The translations under genes and the position numbers were made by a program. The notes below the pieces were generated by a model. The model made no database searches and was not told the origin of the DNA. It saw only the letters and a list, made by a program, of their open reading frames with translations. A stretch of DNA of 64,000 nt from Bradyrhizobium sp. SRL28. GTDB lineage: Bacteria > Pseudomonadota > Alphaproteobacteria > Rhizobiales > Xanthobacteraceae. Each line of letters opens with the position of its first letter. The first letter of the stretch is position 1. Location: the NCBI RefSeq assembly GCF_018596315.1, contig NZ_JAHEAG010000014.1:1-64000 (forward strand), given 5' to 3'. Below are positions 45,919 to 54,516 of the stretch, one piece after another.

Positions 45919-46301
45919 ACGAGCCAATTTGGCTCGATGTCGATGAAGTCATCGACATGCATGCCGAGCAACTGGCGATATTCGGCGGACCAGAAGGCAT
46001 TCTGCATCGTGGCCTCCTCGAGTTGGCGGTTTTGCGATCAGTCAACCAATGGAATGGCGGACAGGCGGATATGGCTGCACTCGCGGCAGCCTATGCGTTC
46101 GGTCTTGCGCGCAACCATGCTTTTGTGGACGGCAACAAGCGTATCGCGTTCCACGCCATGATGGTCTTCTTGCGCGGCAACGACATACCCTTTGCGCCCG
46201 ACCCGGCGCACGCCACAGCGATCATCCTCTCCCTCGCCGCAGGCGAGGTCAGCGAGGAAAGCCTGACCCGCTGGATCCGGGATAATTGGCCTTCCGAATG
46301 A
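45915..46301 (+). CDS. doc: Doc-type Fic toxin
   Basis: A 128-residue Doc-family toxin that phosphorylates and inactivates elongation factor Tu in the P1 prototype. The Fic motif reads HAFVDGNKRIAFHA, with the catalytic histidine and the phosphate-binding GNKR loop intact. The chain begins with WLDVDEVIDMHAEQL, as usual for Doc. It overlaps the antitoxin by four bases. Chromosomal and apparently intact. Confidence 0.92.
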   Translation: MNEPIWLDVDEVIDMHAEQLAIFGGPEGILHRGLLELAVLRSVNQWNGGQADMAALAAAYAFGLARNHAFVDGNKRIAFHAMMVFLRGNDIPFAPDPAHATAIILSLAAGEVSEESLTRWIRDNWPSE

Positions 46302-46398
46302 CCCGATAAGCAGGGAAGAGCGGCGCGTTCGCCGTTGCCCTGCCAAACGCTTTGCGGTAATTGCACGCGGGAAACACGGATTTTGACTGGGGATACCG

Positions 46399-46551
46399 AT
46401 GGCAGACCATAACGAAGTGGCCTACACGACCGCTGACGGCAATGACTATCCGGCCCATGAGCAGACCTATGAAGGGTTCATCATGCTGGTCAAATACGGC
46501 ACCGTCTCCGTGGTGATCATTGTCGCCCTGATGGGCTACTTCCTGACCTGA
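46399..46551 (+). CDS. aa3-type cytochrome c oxidase subunit IV, small
   Basis: A 50-residue protein not easily found by length-limited gene callers. It starts MADHNEVAYTTADGNDYPAH, continues with an EQTYEGFIMLVKYG segment, and ends in one membrane helix (about 32-48). This matches the bacterial aa3-type oxidase subunit IV family (CoxIV_2). GGGGA precedes the ATG. It lies 133 bases before pntAA, a linkage I recall from related genomes. Confidence 0.85.
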   Translation: MADHNEVAYTTADGNDYPAHEQTYEGFIMLVKYGTVSVVIIVALMGYFLT

Positions 46552-46684
46552 TGCAGCGCAGCCTGCACCGCCCACGCCGGCGGTGGCCACAATTTGCACG
46601 CATGCCGGTCGCGAAACCGGTATCCAACTAAGCGAAAAAGACGCTAGTTTGCTTGCGCGCGCGCCCGCCGCGCCGGGAGGCCTC

Positions 46685-47812
46685 ATGAAGATTGCCGTTG
46701 CCAAGGAAATCGATCCGTCCGAACCGCGGGTTGCCGCTTCCCCGGATACCGTGAAGAAGTTCAAGGCACTCGGCGCCGAAGTTGCGATCGAGCCGGGCGC
46801 GGGCATCAAGTCGGGCCTGCCGGATTCCGAATTCACCGCCGTCGGCGCCACCGTCAGCGCGGACGCGTTGAAGGACGCCGACATCATCATCAAGGTGAAA
46901 CGGCCGGAGGCTTCCGAGCTTTCGCAATACAAGCGCGGCGCGCTGGTCATCGCCATCATGGACCCCTACGGCAACGAAGCGGCGCTGAAGACGATCGCGG
47001 ACGCCGGCGTCGCGGCATTTGCGATGGAATTGATGCCGCGCATTACGCGCGCACAAGTCATGGACGTGCTGTCCAGCCAGGCGAACCTCGCCGGCTATCG
47101 CGCGGTGATCGAGGCGGCCGAGTCCTTTGGCCGCGCGTTCCCGATGATGATGACCGCGGCCGGCACCGTTCCGGCGGCGAAAGTGTTCGTGATGGGCGTC
47201 GGCGTGGCCGGCCTGCAGGCGATCGCGACCGCACGCCGGCTCGGCGCCGTCGTCACCGCAACCGACGTGCGCCCGGCCACCAAGGAACAGGTCGAATCGC
47301 TCGGAGCAAAGTTCCTCGCGGTCGAGGACGAGGAATTCAAGAACGCGCAGACCGCCGGCGGCTATGCCAAGGAAATGTCGAAAGAGTACCAGGCCAAGCA
47401 GGCCGCGCTCACCGCCGAGCACGTCAAGAAGCAGGACATCGTCATCACGACGGCCCTGATCCCGGGCCGGCCGGCGCCAAAGCTCGTCAGCGCCGAGATG
47501 GTGAAGTCGATGAAGCCGGGCTCGGTGCTGGTCGACCTTGCGGTCGAGCGCGGCGGCAATGTCGAGGGCGCCAAGGCTGGTGAAGTCGTCGATGTCGATG
47601 GCATCAAGATCGTCGGCTACACCAACGTCGCCGGCCGCGTGGCGCAATCGGCCTCGAGCCTCTATGCCCGCAATTTGTTCAACTTCATCGAGACCATGGT
47701 CGACAAGCCGAACAAGGCGCTCGCGGTCAATTGGGATGACGAGTTGGTGAAAGCCACCGCGTTGACCAAAGACGGCGCCGTCGTCCATCCGAACTTCCTG
47801 CCGAAAGCCTAA
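46685..47812 (+). CDS. pntAA: NAD(P) transhydrogenase alpha subunit, domain I
   Basis: First of three genes for the proton-translocating transhydrogenase, which moves hydride from NADH to NADP and is driven by proton entry. The 375-residue product is the NAD-binding domain I: it has MKIAVAKEIDPSEPRVA at the start and the Rossmann glycines in VMGVGVAGLQAIATARRLG. A GGGAGG lies four bases before the ATG at 46685. The pnt genes are split into three, as in many alphaproteobacteria. Confidence 0.94.
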   Translation: MKIAVAKEIDPSEPRVAASPDTVKKFKALGAEVAIEPGAGIKSGLPDSEFTAVGATVSADALKDADIIIKVKRPEASELSQYKRGALVIAIMDPYGNEAALKTIADAGVAAFAMELMPRITRAQVMDVLSSQANLAGYRAVIEAAESFGRAFPMMMTAAGTVPAAKVFVMGVGVAGLQAIATARRLGAVVTATDVRPATKEQVESLGAKFLAVEDEEFKNAQTAGGYAKEMSKEYQAKQAALTAEHVKKQDIVITTALIPGRPAPKLVSAEMVKSMKPGSVLVDLAVERGGNVEGAKAGEVVDVDGIKIVGYTNVAGRVAQSASSLYARNLFNFIETMVDKPNKALAVNWDDELVKATALTKDGAVVHPNFLPKA

Positions 47813-47824
47813 AGGAGAGAAGCC

Positions 47825-48142
47825 ATGGAGCACATCGCCCAAGTCGTCGATCCCTTCGTATTCCGGCTGTCGATTTTCGTCCTCGCCGTCTTCGTCGGCT
47901 ATTTCGTGGTGTGGTCGGTGACCCCGGCGCTGCATACGCCGCTGATGTCGGTGACCAATGCGATCTCCTCGGTGATCGTGGTCGGCGCGCTGCTCGCGGT
48001 CGGCGTCCCGATGATCTCGAGCGGCAGCGGTTGGGCGCGCGGCTTCGGCTTCATCGCGCTGATCTTCGCCTGTGTGAATATCTTCGGCGGTTTCCTTGTC
48101 ACCCAGCGCATGCTGGCGATGTACAAGAAGAAGGCCAAGTGA
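47825..48142 (+). CDS. pntAB: NAD(P) transhydrogenase alpha subunit, membrane part
   Basis: A 105-residue membrane protein with three to four hydrophobic segments (about 14-32, 40-62, 70-92). It corresponds to the C-terminal membrane domain of the alpha subunit, with AISSVIVVGALLAVG and GFIALIFACVNIFGGF. It follows pntAA by 12 bases with AGGAGAG before the ATG, so they form one operon. Confidence 0.92.
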   Translation: MEHIAQVVDPFVFRLSIFVLAVFVGYFVVWSVTPALHTPLMSVTNAISSVIVVGALLAVGVPMISSGSGWARGFGFIALIFACVNIFGGFLVTQRMLAMYKKKAK

Positions 48143-48184
48143 GCGGCGTGCACCTCGGGGTGACGAAGACAAAGGGGACCTGAG

Positions 48185-49582
48185 ATGAACGCCAATCTGG
48201 CTGCAATTCTTTATCTCGTGGCGGGTGTGCTGTTCATCCTGTCGCTGCGCGGTTTGTCCAGTCCGGCCTCATCCCGCCAGGGCAACCTGTTCGGCATGAT
48301 CGGCATGGCGATCGCGGTCGCCACCACGCTCGCCAGTCATCCGCCGGCGGACGGTGTCGCCTGGCTTCTGGTCATTCTCGGCATCGCCATCGGCGGCGGT
48401 GTCGGCGCCGTCATTGCGCGCCGCGTGCCGATGACCTCGATGCCGGAACTGGTCGCCGCCTTCCACTCGCTGGTCGGCATGGCCGCGGTGCTGGTCGCCG
48501 CCGGCGCGTTCTACGCGCCCGAAGCCTTCGACATCGGCAAGCCCGGCGCGATTCACGCTTCCAGCCTGGTCGAGATGTCGCTCGGTGTCGCTATCGGCGC
48601 GCTGACCTTCACCGGCTCGGTGATCGCGTTCCTGAAGCTTTCCGCGCGCATGAGCGGCGCGCCGATCATCCTGCCCGGCCGCCACATCATCAACATCGCG
48701 CTCGCGCTTGCGCTGGTGTTCTTCATTTTCGGCCTGGTCCGGTCCGGCAGCGCGATCGACTTCTGGCTGATCACCATCATCGCGCTGGTGCTTGGCGTGC
48801 TCATGATCATCCCGATCGGCGGCGCCGACATGCCGGTCGTGATCTCGATGCTGAACTCCTATTCGGGTTGGGCCGCGGCCGGCATCGGCTTCACGCTCGG
48901 CAACTCCGCGCTGATCATCACCGGTGCGCTGGTCGGCTCCTCGGGCGCGATCCTGTCCTACATCATGTGCCACGCGATGAACCGTTCCTTCATCTCGGTC
49001 ATCCTCGGCGGCTTTGGCGGCGAGACGGCGGCCACGGGTGGCGGCGGCGGCGAGCAGAAGCCTGCAAAGCTCGGCTCGGCCGACGACGCGGCCTTCATCA
49101 TGAAGAACGCGCAGAAGGTGATCATCGTGCCGGGCTATGGCATGGCGGTGGCGCAGGCCCAGCATGCGCTGCGCGAAATGGGCGACCTCCTGAAGAAGGA
49201 AGGCGTCGAGGTGAAGTACGCGATTCACCCGGTCGCCGGCCGCATGCCCGGCCACATGAACGTGCTGCTGGCGGAAGCCAACGTGCCCTATGACGAGGTG
49301 TTCGAGCTCGAGGACATCAACTCCGAATTCGCGCAGGCCGACATTGCCTTCGTGATCGGCGCCAACGACGTCACCAACCCGGCTGCGGAAGAAGACAAGA
49401 CTTCGCCGATCTACGGCATGCCGGTGCTGCAGGTCTGGAAGGCCGGCACCGTGATGTTCATCAAGCGCTCGCTGGCGTCGGGCTATGCCGGCATCGACAA
49501 TCCGCTGTTCTACCGCGATAACACCATGATGCTGCTCGGCGACGCCAAGAAGGTCACCGAGAACATCGTCAAGGGGATGTGA
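48185..49582 (+). CDS. pntB: NAD(P) transhydrogenase beta subunit
   Basis: A 465-residue subunit with about nine N-terminal membrane helices (1-275) that form part of the proton path and a C-terminal NADP-binding domain III. Domain III has IVPGYGMAVAQAQHAL, HPVAGRMPGHMNVLLAEA and ANDVTNPAAEED, which contact NADP. GGGGACCTGAG precedes the ATG. The operon likely ends here or runs on to the hydrolase 16 bases later. Confidence 0.95.
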   Translation: MNANLAAILYLVAGVLFILSLRGLSSPASSRQGNLFGMIGMAIAVATTLASHPPADGVAWLLVILGIAIGGGVGAVIARRVPMTSMPELVAAFHSLVGMAAVLVAAGAFYAPEAFDIGKPGAIHASSLVEMSLGVAIGALTFTGSVIAFLKLSARMSGAPIILPGRHIINIALALALVFFIFGLVRSGSAIDFWLITIIALVLGVLMIIPIGGADMPVVISMLNSYSGWAAAGIGFTLGNSALIITGALVGSSGAILSYIMCHAMNRSFISVILGGFGGETAATGGGGGEQKPAKLGSADDAAFIMKNAQKVIIVPGYGMAVAQAQHALREMGDLLKKEGVEVKYAIHPVAGRMPGHMNVLLAEANVPYDEVFELEDINSEFAQADIAFVIGANDVTNPAAEEDKTSPIYGMPVLQVWKAGTVMFIKRSLASGYAGIDNPLFYRDNTMMLLGDAKKVTENIVKGM

Positions 49583-49598
49583 CCGTACGCAGGAAATC

Positions 49599-50438
49599 AT
49601 GACCGCCCTGAAATGGCTGCTGATCGTCGTTTCGGCGGGTTATGTCTGTGGTTTGCTCGCACTGTTCTTCGCGCAACGCGCGGTTCTGTTTCCGGCCCCG
49701 ACGAGTGCGCGCACCGCGCCACAAGCGGCAGGCTTTCCGGAAGCGGAAGAGCATGTCCTCACCACGGCGGACGGTGAGAAGGTCATCCTCTGGCATGTTC
49801 CGGCCGGGCCGGGCCGTCCGGTCGTGCTTTATTTCCACGGCAATGGCGATTATCTCGCCGGCTTCTTCGGCCGCTTTCGCGACCTGATCGCTGACGGGAC
49901 GGGAATCGTCGCGTTGTCCTATCGCGGCTATGCCGGATCGAGCGGGCAACCAAGCGAGCAGGGATTGCTGCAGGATGCCGCGGCCGCCTATGCCTTCACG
50001 GCAGCGCGATACAGCGCGGACAAGATCGTGGCATGGGGATTCTCCCTCGGCACCGGCGTCGCAGTTGCGCTGGCGGCCGAACAGCCGGTCGGAAAGCTGA
50101 TCCTCGAAGCGCCCTACACCTCCATTGTGGACGTGGCCGCGTCGGCATTCTGGTTCGCGCCGGTGCGATTATTCATGCAGGATCAGTTCCGCTCCGACGC
50201 GCGCATCGCGCGGGTCAAGGTGCCGCTGCTCGTGATGCATGGCGCGCTCGACGCCACGATACCCGTTGCCTTTGGTGAACGGCTGTTTGCGCTGGCGAAC
50301 GAGCCAAAACGGTTTGTCCGCCTTGCACGGGGCGGACATAACGATCTGGATAATTTCGGCGCGATTGAAATCGCGCGAAATTTCATCAACCTTGCGAAGG
50401 GGGCACATCTTCCATCCAGGAACCGGTTGGGAACTTGA
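49599..50438 (+). CDS. Membrane-anchored alpha/beta hydrolase
   Basis: A 279-residue hydrolase with an N-terminal membrane anchor (about 5-25) and an alpha/beta core of the BEM46/ABHD13 type. The nucleophile elbow is GFSLGTG (about 147-153), the oxyanion region YFHGNGDY, and a late GGHND gives the histidine. Substrate unknown. It starts 16 bases after pntB and ends four bases before the antiporter gene, so it may be part of that transcript. Confidence 0.85.
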   Translation: MTALKWLLIVVSAGYVCGLLALFFAQRAVLFPAPTSARTAPQAAGFPEAEEHVLTTADGEKVILWHVPAGPGRPVVLYFHGNGDYLAGFFGRFRDLIADGTGIVALSYRGYAGSSGQPSEQGLLQDAAAAYAFTAARYSADKIVAWGFSLGTGVAVALAAEQPVGKLILEAPYTSIVDVAASAFWFAPVRLFMQDQFRSDARIARVKVPLLVMHGALDATIPVAFGERLFALANEPKRFVRLARGGHNDLDNFGAIEIARNFINLAKGAHLPSRNRLGT

Positions 50439-50442
50439 TCGC

Positions 50443-51537
50443 ATGAGCGCACACGGACCAATGCCGAGATCGGCCTGGATATTCCCGGCGCTGGCGATGC
50501 TGCTGTTTGCCGTGGCGACCGGCCTCGGGCTCAACTTTACGCCGTCAATTGGTGGTCTTTTGTTCGCGGTGGTGCTGCTGGCGATCCTGTTCGGCACCGT
50601 GTTCGCAGCCGTGCATCACGCCGAGGTGATCGCCGAGCGAATCGGCGAACCCTACGGCACGCTGCTGTTGACGCTTGCGGTCACCATCATCGAGGTCGCG
50701 CTGATCGCCACCATCATGCTTGGCGAAAAACCGCAGCCCGCGTTGGCGCGCGATACCGTTTTTGCGGTGGTGATGATCGTGTGCAACGGCCTCGTCGGCA
50801 TCTGCATCTTCATCGGCGGCCTGCGCTACCGCGAGCAGGATTTCCAGGTCTCCGGCGCCAACCTTTATCTCAGCGTGCTGTTCGTGCTGGCGACCATCAC
50901 GCTGATCATGCCGAACTATACGCTGACGGCGCCGGGGCCGATCTATTCGGCGGTCCAGCTCGGCTTCGTCAGCATCGTCACGCTCGTTCTCTATGCCGTG
51001 TTTCTCTATACCCAGACCATCCGGCATCGTGATTATTTCATCAACCAGGCCGAAGGCGAGGCGGCCGATTCCCGACTGTCAAACCGGATGCTGGCGCTCA
51101 GCATCGCGCTATTGCTTGTGTCCCTGTTGGCGGTGGTGCTGCTGGCCAAGAAATTTTCGGCGACCGTCGATACCGTCACCGCGATGATCGGCGCGCCGCC
51201 GGCCTTCGCGGGCGTGATCGTGGCGCTGCTGATCCTGCTGCCGGAGAGCGTTGCGGCTGTCGGCGCTGCGCGCAAGAACGACCTGCAGAAAAGCATCAAT
51301 CTAGCGCTCGGATCTTCGCTTGCCACGATCGGGCTGACGGTGCCGGCGGTCGCGGTGGTCGCCTATACGCTCGACAAGCAGCTGGTGCTCGGGCTCAATG
51401 CGCCGGAGATGGTGCTCCTGGTGCTCACCTTCGTCATCAGCATGCTCACCTTCGGCACCGGCCGTACCAACATCCTGTTCGGGCTCGTGCATATGCTGGT
51501 ATTCGCCGTGTTCCTGTTCATGGTATTCGTGCCGTAA
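50443..51537 (+). CDS. chaA: ChaA-type calcium/sodium:proton antiporter
   Basis: A 364-residue CaCA-superfamily antiporter with about eleven membrane segments. The two alpha repeats contain AVTIIEVALIATIMLG and VALLILLPESVAAVGAA, each with the acidic ion-binding residue. It matches ChaA, which exports Ca, Na or K in exchange for protons. The start at 50443 is chosen because the frame upstream overlaps the hydrolase gene. Confidence 0.88.
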   Translation: MSAHGPMPRSAWIFPALAMLLFAVATGLGLNFTPSIGGLLFAVVLLAILFGTVFAAVHHAEVIAERIGEPYGTLLLTLAVTIIEVALIATIMLGEKPQPALARDTVFAVVMIVCNGLVGICIFIGGLRYREQDFQVSGANLYLSVLFVLATITLIMPNYTLTAPGPIYSAVQLGFVSIVTLVLYAVFLYTQTIRHRDYFINQAEGEAADSRLSNRMLALSIALLLVSLLAVVLLAKKFSATVDTVTAMIGAPPAFAGVIVALLILLPESVAAVGAARKNDLQKSINLALGSSLATIGLTVPAVAVVAYTLDKQLVLGLNAPEMVLLVLTFVISMLTFGTGRTNILFGLVHMLVFAVFLFMVFVP

Positions 51538-51559
51538 ATTCCCCTGGAGTGAACCCGAT

Positions 51560-51844
51560 ATGCTTGCCGCCAAATCCGACGTTCAGGTCGATACCCCCGA
51601 AGTCCGCGTCACCGAGTGGCGGCTGGCGCCGGGCAGCGCCACCGGCCATCACACCCACGGGATGGACTACGTGATCGTGCCGGTGACCTCGGGCGAGATG
51701 ACCATCGTCGCGCCGAACGGCGAACGCACCAAGGCGCAGCTCGGGGCCGGCAAATCCTACTTCCGGAAAGCGGGCGTCCAGCACGACGTGCTCAACGAGA
51801 CGACAGCCGAGATCGTGTTTCTGGAGGTCGAACTGAAGCCTTGA
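51560..51844 (+). CDS. Small cupin-domain protein
   Basis: A 94-residue single-domain cupin with the metal-binding histidines in GHHTHGMDYVIVPVTSGEM and the second motif in YFRKAGVQHDVLNE. Cupins of this size are often sensors, isomerases or dioxygenases; function unknown here. GGAG precedes the ATG. It follows the antiporter by 22 bases and may be the last gene of that unit. Confidence 0.86.
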   Translation: MLAAKSDVQVDTPEVRVTEWRLAPGSATGHHTHGMDYVIVPVTSGEMTIVAPNGERTKAQLGAGKSYFRKAGVQHDVLNETTAEIVFLEVELKP

Positions 51845-52037
51845 CCCACCCTGACTTCAGGTTCCAGGTTGCTCCGGGCCTCGCCTATCGCCCCGGACTG
51901 GTTAGGAAATTTTAACCGACCCAAGCCGGTGTCGCCGGCCTGCACGGGAACTGCTGAATTGCCACCGATCCGTCGCAGTTGATCCCTGAATGTGCCTCAA
52001 AGTTCCGGCAATTGAGGGGTCGCGGGGAGTGGCCGGA

Positions 52038-53078
52038 ATGTTGAATTACCTGAAGAAATTTGCGGTGGACATCTTCCCCTCGGTGGCCGCAACGGTCATC
52101 GGGGCGTACATCGTCAACCACTACATCGTGAGCAAGCCCAGCGCGGACGCGCCTGCCGCTGCGGCGTCGACTGCCAATCCCAAGGAGGAAGGCAAGGCTG
52201 AAGCTAAATCCGATGCCAAGCCGGCTGAGACCACGGCCAGTGTCAGCAATCTCCCGGCCGCCGGCGTCAAGGCGAGGGGCATCTCCGAGAAGGCCATCAT
52301 GGAGAAGACCGCTGCCGAACGGCCGGCGGTGGTCGAAAAGCCCCAAGAGAAGACCGAAGCCAAAGCCGAAGCGAAGGCTGACGCCAAACCTGATACCAAG
52401 TCCGCCGATGCCAAAGCTTCCGATACCAAGTCCGATGTGAAATCGGCCGAGAGCCCGGCCGACGCCGACCAGCGCCGCCAAGCAGCGGCGCCGCGCGAAA
52501 AGGAAAAGATCCGGGTCGTGCTGCCGTCGCCCATCCAGCCCGCGAATTCCCCGGCGGCTCCGGTTGTAGCGGCTGCACCGGCCGCCCCGGTCGAGCCCGC
52601 GGCTGCGCCGGAAGAACGGCGCGATGCCAACGATCTGGCGCGCGCTGCAATCGAGCGCCTGCGTGCCAACGGCGAAATCTCTCCGCGCGCGTCCGAGGCG
52701 GCCCGCGCTCACGAGGCGCCCAAGGTAGCGAATGCACCCGCGGTAGCGAATTCGCCTGCGGTGACGAATGCACCCGTGGTCGCCAATGCGCCTGCCGCCG
52801 TGAATGCGCCTGCGCTTCGTCCGCTGCCGCCGCCGATCATGATCTCGGGCTCGCCGGCCGGCGAACCCCATGGTCAGACTCCGTCGCCGGCACGGCCGCC
52901 TTATGCCGAGGCCGTCAACCCGAACCGCCCAACCCCGCCCGCCGAGATTCCGCTCTCGCGCCCGCTCGATCTGCGTGCGGAAGTGGCAGAGCCTTCCGTG
53001 CGCGAACGCGCCACGGCGGCCGCCGAGGACGCGCTGTCGACCGCCAAGTCAATCTTCCACGCGGTGCTGCCGAAATAA
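52038..53078 (+). CDS. Membrane-anchored TolA/TonB-like Lys/Ala/Pro-rich protein
   Basis: A 346-residue protein of unknown function. One hydrophobic segment (about residues 10-28) is followed by a charged Lys/Ala/Glu stretch (about 40-145) with repeated AEAKADAKPD-type units, and then an Ala/Pro region with six NAPAV-like repeats (about 232-265). The end has a short predicted helix (AAEDALSTAKSIFHAVL). The layout resembles TolA or TonB without a recognisable receptor domain. GGGGAG precedes the ATG. Composition is biased but codon use looks normal. Confidence 0.65.
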   Translation: MLNYLKKFAVDIFPSVAATVIGAYIVNHYIVSKPSADAPAAAASTANPKEEGKAEAKSDAKPAETTASVSNLPAAGVKARGISEKAIMEKTAAERPAVVEKPQEKTEAKAEAKADAKPDTKSADAKASDTKSDVKSAESPADADQRRQAAAPREKEKIRVVLPSPIQPANSPAAPVVAAAPAAPVEPAAAPEERRDANDLARAAIERLRANGEISPRASEAARAHEAPKVANAPAVANSPAVTNAPVVANAPAAVNAPALRPLPPPIMISGSPAGEPHGQTPSPARPPYAEAVNPNRPTPPAEIPLSRPLDLRAEVAEPSVRERATAAAEDALSTAKSIFHAVLPK

Positions 53079-53089
53079 TTCTGGAGAAG

Positions 53090-53734
53090 TTAGCCGCCGG
53101 TGCGAGCGAGGCCGCTTCGGGCGGCTTCGTCCCTGGGGCGGAGCGCGAGCGCACGGCCGTAGGAGGTGAACGCCTTGGCCTTGTCGCCTAGACGTTCATA
53201 GGTGACGCCGCGAGCCGACCAGGCTTGCGCGCTGTTGGGATCGGCCTGCACCGCTTCGTCGAGATCGGAAGCGGCCTCCTTTGCCTTGTCGATGGCGAGG
53301 TAGCTGGTTGCACGCGCCAGCAGCGGCTCGACCCGTTGCGGCGTCAGGCCATTGGCTGCGGTGAAATCCGCGATCGCCTGCTCATGCCGCTTGTCGGCCT
53401 GATAGATCAGGCCGCGGCCGTACAGCGCCTGCACGTTGTAGGGATCGAGTGCGAGCGCGCGGTCGAACTCCGCCAGCGCTTCGACGGTCTTGCCGGACTT
53501 GGCGAGAGTTAGGCCGCGCGTCGTGTAGCCTTGAGCGTCGCTGAGGCTTTGTCCGCTGATCGTGCCCGTCGGTTTCTGCTCGACGGCCTGTGGCATCTCC
53601 TTGTCCGATCCCCATGATCCCAGGTCGAACGAACAGCCGCCGAGAGGAGCGGTGAGAACGATCGCCAGCAGCGCGATGGGTACGGCCGACAAGCGCGAAG
53701 CGCAGGGAAGGGCATTGCAATCCGTAACGGCCAT
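53090..53734 (-). CDS. TPR lipoprotein
   Basis: A 214-residue protein with a lipobox (PLGGC at about residue 34), so probably outer-membrane anchored. From about residue 66 it contains four tetratricopeptide repeats, for example YTTRGLTLAKSGKTVEALAEFDRAL and QALYGRGLIYQADKRHEQAIADF, which are protein-interaction units. The frame is open to 53803; the ATG at 53734 gives the signal. Its partner is unknown. It is convergent with the TolA-like gene, 12 bases away. Confidence 0.82.
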   Translation of the reverse strand: MAVTDCNALPCASRLSAVPIALLAIVLTAPLGGCSFDLGSWGSDKEMPQAVEQKPTGTISGQSLSDAQGYTTRGLTLAKSGKTVEALAEFDRALALDPYNVQALYGRGLIYQADKRHEQAIADFTAANGLTPQRVEPLLARATSYLAIDKAKEAASDLDEAVQADPNSAQAWSARGVTYERLGDKAKAFTSYGRALALRPRDEAARSGLARTGG

Positions 53735-53903
53735 GCAGCGGAATACTCTCGCTTGTCGAATCCAGCATAGGTAACCCGATGGATCGCAAAATGCATCGGT
53801 CAAAATAGCCGCAACGGCCGGCGAAGGAGAAACGAGTGATCGAGCGCGCCGCGCGCACCCGCGCCGATGATCCCATGCTGCCGGATCTGCGATGGCGAAA
53901 ACA

Positions 53904-53931
53904 AAAACGCGGGCCCCAAGGCCCGCGTTTT
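53904..53931 (-). terminator. Rho-independent terminator of rpsU
   Basis: A perfect 12-base stem (AAAACGCGGGCC with GGCCCGCGTTTT) closes a CCAA loop, and on the minus strand it is followed by a TTTTTG tract. It lies 25 bases past the rpsU stop. Confidence 0.9.
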
Positions 53932-53955
53932 CAATTCAAATCTTTCAGAACGCGC

Positions 53956-54261
53956 TCAGCGCGGTCCGCGCGGACCTGCACCGGGGCCACCACGACCGCC
54001 AGCGCCACCACGGTCGCCACCGGGACCGGCGCCGAACACCGGCTTCGGCTTCATCGGCAGTAGGCCTTCGCGCTGCAGCTTCTTGCGGGCCAGCTTGCGC
54101 GCACGGCGCACGGCTTCGGCCTTTTCACGGGCCTTCTTCTCGGAGGGCTTTTCGTAATGGCCGCGGAGCTTCATCTCGCGGAAGATACCCTCGCGCTGCA
54201 TCTTCTTCTTCAGCGCCTTGAGGGCTTGATCGACATTGTTATCGCGGACGAGAACCTGCAC
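53956..54261 (-). CDS. rpsU: 30S ribosomal protein S21 with RG-rich tail
   Basis: S21 joins the small subunit and helps initiation at the Shine-Dalgarno step. The 101-residue product begins QVLVRDNNVDQALKALKKKM and has the conserved basic core KLRGHYEKPSEKKAREKAEA. The start is GTG at 54261 with AGAGGA six bases before it. The last 30 residues (GPGGDRGGAGGRGG…) are a glycine/arginine-rich extension absent from the enterobacterial protein. Terminator follows. Confidence 0.93.
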   Translation of the reverse strand: MQVLVRDNNVDQALKALKKKMQREGIFREMKLRGHYEKPSEKKAREKAEAVRRARKLARKKLQREGLLPMKPKPVFGAGPGGDRGGAGGRGGPGAGPRGPR

Positions 54262-54516
54262 GCGGCATCCTCTTTCAATTGATCGGATAGGAATTCTGGT
54301 AAAGTTAAAGGGCCGGCGAAAGGCCTGGCCCTTAACCCTGAACGCGGGCATGTAGCAGACAAAACTGCTAATGTCCACCTGCGAAGGCGGTTTCCGGCCC
54401 AGGAAAGCGCCGAAAATCGGCGGGATTTCGGCCGATAGGGCCCGGTTTCCTCAAATAACGAGCCCTTCACGGCGCCTGCCTAGCATCGAGTCACGCAAAA
54501 CATGCGGGAGGCGCGA

